Assembly: GCA_037893225.1 (NCBI GenBank)
Contig: JAZGUH010000195.1
Coordinates: 930,001 to 994,000 of the forward strand
Source: Hippasteria phrygiana
Taxonomy: Eukaryota; Echinodermata; Asteroidea; Valvatida; Goniasteridae
Direction of reading: 5' to 3'
Length of the DNA stretch: 64,000 bases
The notes beneath the pieces are model-generated. The model saw only the letters and a program-made list of their open reading frames with translations. It ran no database searches and was not told the origin of the DNA. This document shows positions 10,349-19,532 of this stretch, piece after piece (the first letter of the stretch is position 1; each line of letters begins with the position of its first letter). The position numbers were made by a program, and so were the translations under genes.

Positions 10349-11398
10349 TTGATTAGTTTCACAAATCGGAATACTGCGGAATTCAATTTCTCACGTGAGA
10401 AATATGGTCGCCTGTTACTTTGTCTGTTTGTCCACAGGGACGCCCCTTCCAGTACAGACTTGCAGCAAGTGCTGACCGCATCCAGAGCCCCCAACACAGT
10501 TTCAAAATATAGGCGAGCCTTTGAAGCCTGGAGTGCGTGGTGCAGTACAAATGAAGCCTCCATATGCCCTACATCTCATCACGATTTGGCAAAGTACCTC
10601 GTCCACCTGCACAACGGAGGTTTTCCGTATTCCACAATAGAAACTGCCTTCTATGGAGTAAAGTGGCACGTTGATTGTTCATCTACAGTATCTAACAACC
10701 CCTGCAATACAAAGTTTCTGAAGTTGGTATTACAGGGAATTAGACGGCTATCTCCTCGCCGCAGTGTACCTAAAGAGCCCATTACGGCCGCTATGTTAAA
10801 TAGGATTGTTCTACACTTTGGACAAAATAACAATTTAATGAACGTTAGAGCATGTGCCATGCTACTTATTTCCTTTGCTGGGTTTTTCAGGAATGACGAA
10901 TTGATTAATCTCAGATTGTGTGATACCAAAATATTTCCCTCACATATTCAATTTGAGGTGACCAAGAGCAAAACTGATCAGTACCGTGAAGGAGCCCAAG
11001 TAATGGTGAGCGCCACTGGGCTGACCACTTGCCCAGTTGCAATGCTAAATAGGTATGTAAAGCTGGCAGGGTTCAAGGACTTGACTTCAACTGATTATTT
11101 GTTTAAACCACTGACATTTAAGAGGAGTTCACAATCTCACGTTCTCCGAAAGGGAAAGCTTTCTTATTCTACTTGTCGTGACATTCTGAAAGGTTCACTC
11201 AAGGCAATTGGAGAAGACCCTACAAAATTTGGACTCCACAGCCTACGGGCAGGTGGCGCAACAGCAGCAGCTGCTGTTGGAATTCCAGACCGCTTGGTAA
11301 AAAAACATGGTCGCTGAAAGACGGATTCGTCTAAGGACAGGTACGTGAAGGAAAGCCTACATAACCGGCTCAGAGTGTCCAGTAACCTCGGATTATGA
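10349..11398 (+). pseudogene. DIRS-1 tyrosine recombinase, nonsense-mutated
   Basis: An ORF of 322 codons with the DIRS tyrosine-recombinase layout: an N-terminal SAM-like core-binding region (ASRAPNTVSKYRRAFEAW, near residue 48) and a catalytic domain with the first Arg in the GFFRNDELINL region. The HxxR box is HSLRAGG, with His at 11237 and Arg at 11246. A TGA at 11315-11317 stands where the family usually has Trp, just before the nucleophile. The same frame continues 27 codons to 11398 and contains the expected catalytic Tyr at 11342. So one in-frame stop separates the nucleophile from the rest, and the protein is inactive as encoded. The enzyme would insert the circular cDNA. Confidence 0.85.
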
Positions 11399-12062
11399 GT
11401 GTGCTTTTGGCGCAGGCAATAACAAATGTATCTTCACGTACTTAACTAGAGTTTTTGCCCAATACCATGGGAATTGCAGTTTCAGAATTCTTCTTGTATG
11501 TTCGTTGAATTAAAAATTGACACAAGAAACGCCATGCATTTGCCCGTTCTTTGGTACTTGAACTGGGACCACGGACTCCGTAGGCTGCTCGTCGAAGAAC
11601 CGTGCTCCCCGTTTCCATTATATTGTGTATTTATAGTGTTCTTTTGTTACAGCTAGAGACGACAGCCGCAATAGGAAATAATTTATTTCCGTTTGAGCCT
11701 GCGAATTAGGAAATAATAGGGCATACTTGCTTCGCGCGTGTGCGGTTGGTAGATCCATGAGGTAAAGAACATGTATGCGTGAAGCAATGCAATGGAGACC
11801 TGTAGCTGTTCGACCGGCAATCCTTGCGCCAATCTTGAGCTGGAATCGTGCCCTAGATTAGAGGTAAAATTATCCCAAACAAATGCATATAATCATGGAG
11901 CTATGTTTTACAGCTCTATGATATAATACAGTAATCCTTACGGGCAGATTTAAGACAATTTATAAGCAATGAGCTGCAGCTGACGTAAACAATACAGACA
12001 ACTTATTAATAATGGACAACGCACTCAGCGGACATATTGTTTCCTAGAATTCGAATCTATCG
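11399..12062. other. DIRS-1 3' region / spacer
   Basis: No further gene. I looked here for an internal complementary region or split direct repeats matching the DIRS-1 5' flank and found only short, unconvincing matches (for example GACGACAGCC at about 11659 against GGCTGTCGTG at about 6771). The 3' boundary of DIRS-1 is undefined. Confidence 0.4.
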
Positions 12063-12516
12063 ACTATAGACAGGGCCCAGACCAGGAAAAACTGCCGTTT
12101 TTTCCTGTCAAGGTTTTCTCAACGGTTTCATCATCCTGAACCTCAACCATTTGAAATTAGCTTGGGGGCCACCCTGATTTTTGCCCCTAATTCAAAATGG
12201 CCGCCAAAATCCAAAATGGCCGCCAAAATTACCTAAATTAGATATATACTGCTAATTACGTTTAATATCAACGTTTTTTTCAGTGGTTCTCTCATCCTGA
12301 ATCTGCACCCATTGAATTTAGCTCCAGAGCCACCCAGAATTTGGCCTCAAATCCAAGATGGCCGCCAAAATCTAAAATGGCTGCCAAAATTATCTAAATC
12401 AGATTTATACTGCTTGGTTTTTTCTGTAGGAGTTTTTTTTCAGTTATTCCGTCATCCTGATCATAAGGCCTTTGAAATTAGTCTGGGGAGTACCCAGGAT
12501 TTGTCCTTGAATCCAA

Positions 12517-12888
12517 GATGGCCGCCAAGATGGCCGCCAAGATGGCCGCCAAGATGGCCGCCAAGATGGCCGCCAAGATGGCCGCCAAGATGGCCGCCAA
12601 GATGGCCGCCAAGATGGCCGCCAAGATGGCCGCCAAGATGGCCGCCAGGATGGCCGCCAGGATGGCCGCCAGGATGGCCGCCAAGATGGCCGCCAAGATG
12701 GCCGCCAAGATGGCCGCCAAGATGGCCGCCAAGATGGCCGCCAAGATGGCCGCCAAGACGGCCGCCAAAACGGCCGCCAAAACGGCCGCCAAAACGGCCG
12801 CCAAAACGGCCGCCAAAACGGCCGCCAAAACGGCCGCCAAAATGGCCGCCAAAATGGCCGCCAAAATGGCCGCCAAAATGGCCTAAAT
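12517..12888. repeat. 12-bp tandem array, about 31 units
   Basis: GATGGCCGCCAA repeats in blocks. The in-frame translation shows 10 units of MAAK, 3 MAAR, 7 MAAK, 7 TAAK, 4 MAAK and a final partial unit. Stop-free frames on both strands are a by-product of the 12-bp period, not genes. Each unit contains AAGATGGCCGC or AAAATGGCCGC, resembling the YY1 core (AAnATGGCnGC). Confidence 0.9.
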
Positions 12889-13742
12889 TAGATATATACT
12901 GCTAATTACGTTTAATATCAACGTTTTTTTCAGTGGTTCTGTCATCCTGAATCTACAACCATTGAATTTAGCTCCAAAGCCACCCAGAATTTGGCCTCAA
13001 ATCAAAGATGGCCGCCAAAATCTAAAATGGCTGCCAAAATTACCCTAATAAGATTTATACTGCTTCTTGGTTTTTTTTCTGTCAGTTGTCAGTGATTTCG
13101 TCATCCTGAACCTAAGGCCTTTGAAATTAGTCTGGGGAATACCCAGGATTTGTCCTGAAATCCAAGATGGCCGTCAAAATGGCCGCCAAAAGCATCTTAA
13201 TTATATTCAAACTACCTCTTCGTTTTTTCCCTGTTAACGTTTTCTTAAGATGGTTTCATTATGGCGTCCTGAACCTAAGCCTTTTGAAATGAATTTAGGG
13301 CTACCCAGGATTTGGCTGCAAATCCAAGATGGCCGTCCAAATAGAAATGGCTACCAAAATTACCTTAATCGGATTTAAACGGTCTCTTATTTGTACCCCA
13401 TAATTTTCCTTTCTCGGAAATCAGAGTTTATGAGTGTCATACTTTAACTGTACAAATAATCTATGCTGTCTTCTCTCCAATTGCAACATCAGCAGCCCAG
13501 CCTCGTCGTTGTCCATCCAGAATTGTTTCCTTGCACGTAATTCGAACATACAGTTTAGAGAAAGGATCAAAGTAATTAATGGACAGGTATTTTGCTAGTT
13601 AACATTGTTGTTTGCGAAATGCATTGCTTTGGATGACATTATTGCTCAACTATTATGTTCTTCTTGTGTAAGTATACTGTAATTCACGAACACAAATTGA
13701 ATGACTTTTACAATTGTATCTTTACTTTTAGGAATCAGCACT

Positions 13743-13829
13743 ATGGCGGCTACCCCCTTTTTGAGTACAAGAGCAGATGACAGAAGACGGTGCCTGCTTT
13801 GCAATGAAAATATCAAGGATAAGGACTGA
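13743..13829 (+). CDS. Short exon-like ORF with CxxC motif in the foldback core
   Basis: A 28-residue ORF starts ATGGCGGCTACC, a good initiation context, shortly after a possible 3' splice site (CTTTACTTTTAG near 13732). It ends in RRRCLLCNENIKDKD. The CLLC pair could be half of a zinc-binding site. The stop lies at the edge of the right arm, so the ORF may be a truncated first coding exon of a protein the element once carried. No family is recognised, and it could be chance. Confidence 0.25.
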   Translation: MAATPFLSTRADDRRRCLLCNENIKDKD

Positions 13830-14524
13830 CAGAAAAAAAAACAAGAAGCAGTATAAATCTTATTAGGGTCAATTTGGCAGCCATTTTAGATTTTGGCGGC
13901 CATCTTTGATTTGAGGCCAAATTCTGGGTGGCTTTGGAGCTAAATTCAATGGTCGTAGATTCAGGATGACAGAACCACTGAAAAAAACGTTGATATTAAA
14001 CGTAATTAGCAGTATATATCTAATTTAGGTAATTTTGGCGGCCATTTTGGAGGCCATTTTGGCGGCCATCTTGGATTCCAAGGACAAATCCTGGGTACTC
14101 CCCAGACTAATTTCAAAGGCCTTATGATCAGGATGACGAAATCACTGAAAAAAACTCCTGCAGAAAAAAAACAAGTAGTATAAATCTGATTAAGATAATT
14201 TTGGCAGCCATTTTAGATTTTGGCGGCCATCTTGGATTTGAGGCCAAATTCTGGGTGGCTCTGGAGCTAAATTCAATGGGTGCAGATTCAGGATGACAGA
14301 ACCACTGAAAAAACGTTGATATTAAACGTAATTAGCAGTATATATCTAATTTAGGTAATTTTGGCGGCCATTTTGGATTTTGGCGGCCATTTTGAATTAG
14401 GGGCAAAAATCAGGGTGGCCCCCAAGCTAATTTCAAATGGTTGAGGTTCAGGATGATGAAACCGTTGAGAAAACCTTGACAGGAAAAAACGGCAGTTTTT
14501 CCTGTTCTGGGCCCTGTCTACTAT

Positions 14525-16767
14525 GCATGGTAAATTCAATATCCATATTATTTCAAGATTGAATGTTTTAGCCAATGCACAAATCTACTGACTAAGCTAG
14601 ATCTGAGTTGTGAGAAAGATTGTGCGTTATTTTCTAAGCCCTTGTATAAAATTATTAAATTCAATGTTGGCATTAAAATTATAACTTTTGCTCATAAATA
14701 TGCATGTAACAAGCAACATTTTAAATAAGGTTAACTGGGTGACAATGTGCTTTTTGAAAGACTGCAATAAAATTACATTGCATGGACCTTAATTTTTATT
14801 TTAGAAAAGCATAAGCATCAAAGCTTGTCGAAGTTTTTAGAGGGTGGTGAGAGCGATTTGGAGGGGTTGTCATGTTAACTTTGTTTCCCCCATTTTTCCT
14901 TTTGTATTTTTGTACAACAATTTTAACAAGTACACAAATTATAACAAAAGAACAACAAACAGCAAACAGAACTGCATGTAATTTGTGGGAAGCAACACTG
15001 TCGTCGTTCACTGCAAAACAGTAGGAGGGGCCATTTTCGTGACCAATTAAGTACATGTTTAAAACTTGATAAAAAACAGTTTTGGATATGTGCATGAAAT
15101 ATTTGGTGGTATGAAATTTATGTCATCGACCCATGTTATGAAGACTGATTACTTATTAAGTTGAAAACAAAATAGTTATGTGATTGTAGAGTAACTATAT
15201 TCAAGCAAAAATGATCTCAGTAGTTACTTATATTGGGCATGGTATCCTTCCTCCATTCTTTGGGCAAATCCTGTTTCAGCTGGGTTGTTTGATATGTAGG
15301 CCTATAACTATGGAAGAGGTTTTTATGTGTTATTCTTTGTATACTTTTAATACTTTTGGGGATGGGGGTCATGTGAAGCACACAATCCCATTACGTACCG
15401 AGAAATGGCCGGACTAGCTCTTTTTATTATGTTTATGGTTGTATGTGGTTTTATCGATTGGTCAAAACATACTGTTGATGTCAGGAGGTAACTACAGTGT
15501 ACATTTCAAGCATTTTTTATTAGTAATCTGAAATGTTTATATTCGTGCTTATTACTTTTCGCTTCAAACAAGCGTACATATGTAGACTTAAAACACGCGC
15601 GCAAAATAAAATACATGCATGCAACTGGCCACGTGTGGCCATGTGTGGCACCGGCAGTACATCAGTAAATTCCTAAGTGTCTAGCCCAATAATCATTGTA
15701 AATAGGGTCACGGAGAGTATATTGTTGTAATTGACCACAAGGTGACATACGGAATCTGTGTCAAAGTCTGTGATATGTCAAATCGTAGAGAAAGGACACA
15801 GGACACAGGGCAGAGGGCATTTTTGGAATTTGTTATAAAAGTCGTCGGGTTCACCGTGCATGATATTTGGGTTGCGAATTACAGATTAAAAAATACAGAT
15901 TGCGCGGCGCTCCAATTACAGAAATAAGCGTCCTCAAGGCCACCTAAAAATAATAAATGAATAAATAAAAACAAAGCCGGCCAAGCGTATTTTTGTTTCC
16001 AGCTATACTTACCATTTCGAGAGAGATCAACATTTTTGTGGGGTTGTGGTAAGTGTTTCTTTTCTTTCTTTGTTTCTTTTTACTTGGATGTATGTCAATG
16101 CAAATTTGAAACAGAGATATGGTTTGATATGTTGCGAAGGTGTGGTTATTGCATATAGATTTACAATAATTTCTGTCACAAAGGTGATCAAAACTGCAGA
16201 TTAAAATCAGTTTGCGCGCTTCAATATAACCGTCCTCAAGGTCTATCGCCCACAAAAAATAATATATACAAAAAAGACCACTGGCGTATTTTGTTCCCTA
16301 AAGTAGTTGTTGGGTTGTTTGATTTGGTTTTGTTTTAGCTTGTTTAGGGTCCATATTTGTATAACGCTCCAGAAAAACTATGAGTTCGGCACTTTTTCAT
16401 AGAAGGGGAACATTTCACTGAAATTGTATGTAATGTCTTATGCACGTTTGAAACAGACTTTCAGTGACTTGTCAATGAGTTACAGTGATTTGCTTGCAGA
16501 ATTTGTAATGGAATCTTATCTGATAGTGTTTTGCACGGTATTGAACTGCCAGCCGATACGCGGACTCTTCTCTTCCATTATCCAGAACACCTCATGAACT
16601 TGAAAATCTATTTCCGAAGTCACTAAATTGTAAAAAGGTACATTTTGATCACGCCAAAACTCTATATAATAACCCACGGCTTAATACCACTACTGCATAG
16701 CTCTGCGTGTCATATGTACATATGTATGTATGGGCAATGCAGTGCCTGTACAGCGAAATAAGTAACA
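14525..16767. other. Spacer with direct duplications
   Basis: No recognised gene. Two related segments at about 15885-15990 and 16190-16300 share CCTCAAGG, GCGTATTTT and AATAATA words with about 310-bp spacing. This looks like an old tandem duplication. Confidence 0.4.
14796..15095 (-). CDS. Hypothetical small ORF with one hydrophobic segment
   Basis: The 99-residue minus-strand ORF has one strong hydrophobic stretch (AVLFAVCCSFVIICVLVKIVV, about residues 42-62) followed by KYKRKNGG. That is the pattern of a single-pass membrane segment with a basic stop-transfer. No homology is recognised, and the AT-rich surroundings make a chance ORF likely. Confidence 0.15.
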   Translation of the reverse strand: MHISKTVFYQVLNMYLIGHENGPSYCFAVNDDSVASHKLHAVLFAVCCSFVIICVLVKIVVQKYKRKNGGNKVNMTTPPNRSHHPLKTSTSFDAYAFLK

Positions 16768-16851
16768 CGTACGCATGCGCGAGGGCCAAGGTACGCCCAT
16801 TTATAATAATTGCCCTAACCATCCTGGGAAGAAAAATTACGCGAACCGCCA

Positions 16852-17990
16852 GTAACAACGTCTTGGGAATTTCGTAGAAGCCGTGTTGTGCGCACGCACC
16901 TGCTTAGCCCAATTATTGCAGCGTGCATTATGTAGTTTGCATAATACATAAATAAATGAATTATGCATAGTCTAACCCCCTGACCGCCCGAGTGTTAGTA
17001 TGAAGATCAAGGTACAGGTAGGTCCGTGCTATTTAGATTGTTTGGTAGGGCCGAGGGGAATAAACTAAAAAGTTCCGGAATGATGGAAATATAATAAACA
17101 GACAATCTTAACGGGGCTGAATATGATATAATGGTGCTGAGGAGACCTTGTTGGGTGATTTGATTTAGATATAAAATAAAAAAGGCCGTGATAAAACAAA
17201 TAGCTCACGAGGCCCTAGTCTTTACGGCCGGGGAAAACGGAGATTGTCGTACTCTAGTGATTCGATTGTCACAGAGTTCACAAAGATACTGAGACGCACT
17301 CTAGATCTCTTGCGGGTTTTCTCCACTGGTGAAACTCGACAAAAATTCAGGCTCATGTTTGCTTTGAGGCTGTACGCGAATCCCCGCCGAGAAACCCCAG
17401 CGATTCCCTACCTCCGAGTCGACTTCAATTCAACGGACGACTTGTCTCAACGGAAGACTTGTCTCCACGGACGACTTGTCTTCCCATTTGACGCAAAAAG
17501 ACGGTCGAGTTGTCTCAACGGTCGAGTTGTCTCGAGTCGAGTCGGCCAACGGTCGAGTTGTCCGAGCCCCGACGGTTTAATAATGGAGAGATATTTCTTG
17601 CATGTAACAAGTAATTTCCCGCAGATCACACACCATCACCGAGGTTGCCTGCCCGGTCCCGCCCGGCACCTTTCAATTCCCCGTCGTATCTCCCTCGCGT
17701 CGATCGTCACAGTTGCAAGACGTCGCATGCGAACACGAGCGGTGAACTTGACACTGCAGCCGCTGGCGCATAGCCGGCCGGCCGGCTGCCTGCAATGCAA
17801 AGCATAGCGCAGCTTCGATCGCGAACTTACCAGCGCCCATTCGGCCAGTAGTATAGATAGCTACCAGACTATTGTGCAACTTCATGGCAGCTCTTCTTCG
17901 TATGTGCGCGTGCGTGAAGAGAAAATGTTCCCAATTTCCATACAGAATTGACGCATGCGCTCTAGTTTCCCCCATTTTTCGGGGGGAGAT
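16852..17990. other. Interior of the nested long-TIR element
   Basis: Sequence between GTAACAACGTCTTGGGAATT (16852) and its inverted copy (about 17995-18012). It has no transposase frame. The 187-residue ORF at 17244-17807 is mostly the translation of a minisatellite and of arginine/serine-rich low-complexity sequence. Confidence 0.5.
17440..17572. repeat. Minisatellite, ACGACTTGTCTCAACGG type
   Basis: About seven imperfect 17-18-bp units alternate between ACGACTTGTCTCAACGG and ACGGTCGAGTTGTC. A near-identical stretch (CGAGTCGACTTCAATTCAAC onward) recurs at 62263-62328 and a fragment occurs inverted at 33470-33515. The units resemble the arrays at 33885 and 52048. Confidence 0.7.
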
Positions 17991-18085
17991 TTTACGAAAT
18001 TCCCAAGACGTTGTTACTGGCGGTTCGTGGATATTAATAGTTTGTCGTGATAACGCCCTCTCGCGGCGGCCGGTTATCGCGTACA
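17991..18085 (-). repeat. Right TIR of nested long-TIR element (outer end lost)
   Basis: Inverted counterpart of 6590-6672: it shares GATAACGCCCTCTCGCGGC and CCGGTTATCGCGTA. The terminal 25 or so bases found at 6579 (TAGTCTTGGTTC...) are missing, replaced by unrelated sequence from about 18075. Confidence 0.65.
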
Positions 18086-18116
18086 GAGTATGCGCTTTCA
18101 TTGGCTAGTTCATTTT

Positions 18117-18368
18117 TTTGCTCAGCACGTAGCTCAGATTGCCCGCACACGGTGAGTTTTTCGCCTCGCGAGGCGAAAGAAATAAAACATGACAGATATT
18201 TGCCTCACTAGCGGAACATTTTGGGAGTCACTTTTCTAGGCAAATTTCAGAAACACCCCCCCCCCCCCCCCCCCCTGCAAAAATTCCTGGATCCGCCCCT
18301 GCTACGTGCTGAGCAAACGGCCTCGAATGATTTTTTGCTGAGCAGATAGCTCTCGTGTGCGGCGGACT
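18117..18368 (-). repeat. Right arm of outer inverted-repeat element, interrupted
   Basis: 18301-18368 mirrors 6422-6487. 18117-18200 mirrors the CCTCGCGAGG modules at 6487-6578 but in altered order. Between them lies a 100-bp insert with a run of 20 C (18256-18275) and the word GGATCCGCCCCTG. Confidence 0.65.
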
Positions 18369-18405
18369 TTAGCAGATATTGCTGAATGATGGATGTAGAG
18401 TCATG

Positions 18406-18542
18406 ATTCTACCTCGTCATCACCTCCCACTTCGGACTTACTTGAGATTACATTTTCCACCGAAGTGAAGTCACGGTTGAGAGCTCTTAAAAAGAGTCTG
18501 TTCCTATAAAGGGCCACCACGCCCTGCATGCCTCAATACACT
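18406..18542 (+). repeat. DIRS-2 left inverted terminal repeat
   Basis: Begins ATTCTACCTCGTCATCACC. It is inverted relative to 22690-22835, sharing GGCATGCAGGGCGTGGTGG and AGAGCTCTTAAAAAGAG. A TATAAA at 18505-18510 may serve as an internal promoter element. Confidence 0.85.
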
Positions 18543-18623
18543 GTGCCGAAGTGAGTCACATATAACTTTATAGTACCGAAGGCCAAGACCCGGCAATCCA
18601 AGAGGCAAAGAGCTCAACCTGAC

Positions 18624-19437
18624 ATGGTAACTCGACAAGAATTTGCTCAGGTGTCAGACAAACTAACCTCGCTGGCCTAGGCCATCGCGACGATGCAGAC
18701 GGTCATGCTAAGTCAACCGGCTGCCCAACGGGCCCGACTTGACTTTGACTCTGTTTCAGACGTTGAAAGCGCCTCAAAGGCGGCCGACGATCTCCTCAGA
18801 GAAACCTTAGAATCGGGGACCACAGGCCAGGATGATCAATTGTTGAACAATTTTGACCAACTGTATTCGGAGGATGCTCAAACTGCAGCGGCAGTAAATG
18901 ACAAACTGGCCCAGGTCATAGACAAAATGGTCCGCCACAAACTGCCGGAGGACAAGGCGACTGAGAAACTCAAGTCCCTTCAGAGACCGACAAATATCAA
19001 GAACTTGGAATGCACTCGGGTAAACCCGGAGGTTTGGGGTTCGCTAAAAACGCGGTCTCAGGATATCAAACTTCAGAGAGTGCAGCAGGCACTTTTAAAG
19101 GGCGTGGTGCCAATTGTTGGGGTCATAAATTCGTTTATGACTCGACCATCCAGTACAATGGCAGGACAGGAAACCCTAGATATTAAAGGTGAAATCACCA
19201 AACTGCTCGATTCCGTGGCGGTGATTGGACATGCCAACCACCAACTCAACATGAGACGGCGCGAACTGATTAAACCTGACCTGAACAAACAGTTCGCTGG
19301 GCTGTGTTCATCGCATGTTCCCGTAACTGGGTTCCTGTTCGGGGACAATTTGCCTCAACAGTGCAAAGACATAGGCCTACAACAAACAAACAAACAAAAT
19401 TGGACAAGTTGGTTTTGCAGGTTCACGGGGATCTAAC
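18624..19437 (+). pseudogene. DIRS-2 gag-like protein, nonsense-mutated
   Basis: The frame starting at ATG 18624 reads 18 codons, meets TAG at 18678-18680, then continues open from ATG 18693 for 247 residues. Features are an acidic low-complexity region (DFDSVSDVESASKAADD), a basic helix (KMVRHKLPEDKATEKLKSL) and RVNPEVWGSL, typical of DIRS gag proteins of invertebrates. The C-terminus ends abruptly in a tract of AACAAACAAACAAA, where a microsatellite frameshift is likely. It would form the particle core. It is not functional as written. Confidence 0.75.
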
Positions 19438-19532
19438 AAGACTTATGATCGCACGGGTACCCTGCACAGAGGCAGTCAAAGACGAGGTAGTATTTTAAAC
19501 TACTACCGCTTCAACAAGCACCGGGGGTCTCG

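Larger units (their letters stand above)
12068..14519. mobile_element. 2.45-kb foldback element with 5-bp duplication
   Basis: Ends are AGACAGGGCCC and its inverted copy, flanked by ACTAT at 12063-12067 and 14520-14524. The arms are very long (several hundred bp). They consist of repeated modules: TTTTTTC, TCATCCTGAA, then TTTGAAATTAG or TTGAATTTAGC, then CCAAAATGGCCGCC words. The left arm additionally carries the 12-bp array at 12517-12888. The middle (about 13390-13830) is unique sequence with a short exon-like ORF. It has no transposase. The superfamily is not assigned. Confidence 0.8.
6673..16842. mobile_element. 10.2-kb TIR-bounded insertion with 9-bp duplication
   Basis: Inverted ends begin GCGTAATTTTT and continue through AGGATGGTTAGGG and TAAAT(A/G)GGCGTA to GCGCATGCG, about 75 bp at 6673-6747 and 16768-16842. 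GAACCGCCA flanks both sides (6664-6672 and 16843-16851). Inside are the DIRS-1 genes and a foldback element. It is unclear whether these are nested passengers of a Mutator-like element or whether the TIRs are DIRS-1's own inverted repeats. The duplication favours a DDE transposase mechanism, because DIRS recombinases normally leave no duplication. Confidence 0.6.

Noticed and set aside
12312..12905. Long ORFs in several frames (tryptophan/proline-, alanine/lysine- and alanine/isoleucine/leucine-rich)
   Set aside because: They are translations of the 12-bp array, whose period is a multiple of three and lacks stops.
17244..17807. 187-residue ORF
   Set aside because: Mostly minisatellite and low-complexity sequence inside a TIR element; no domain.
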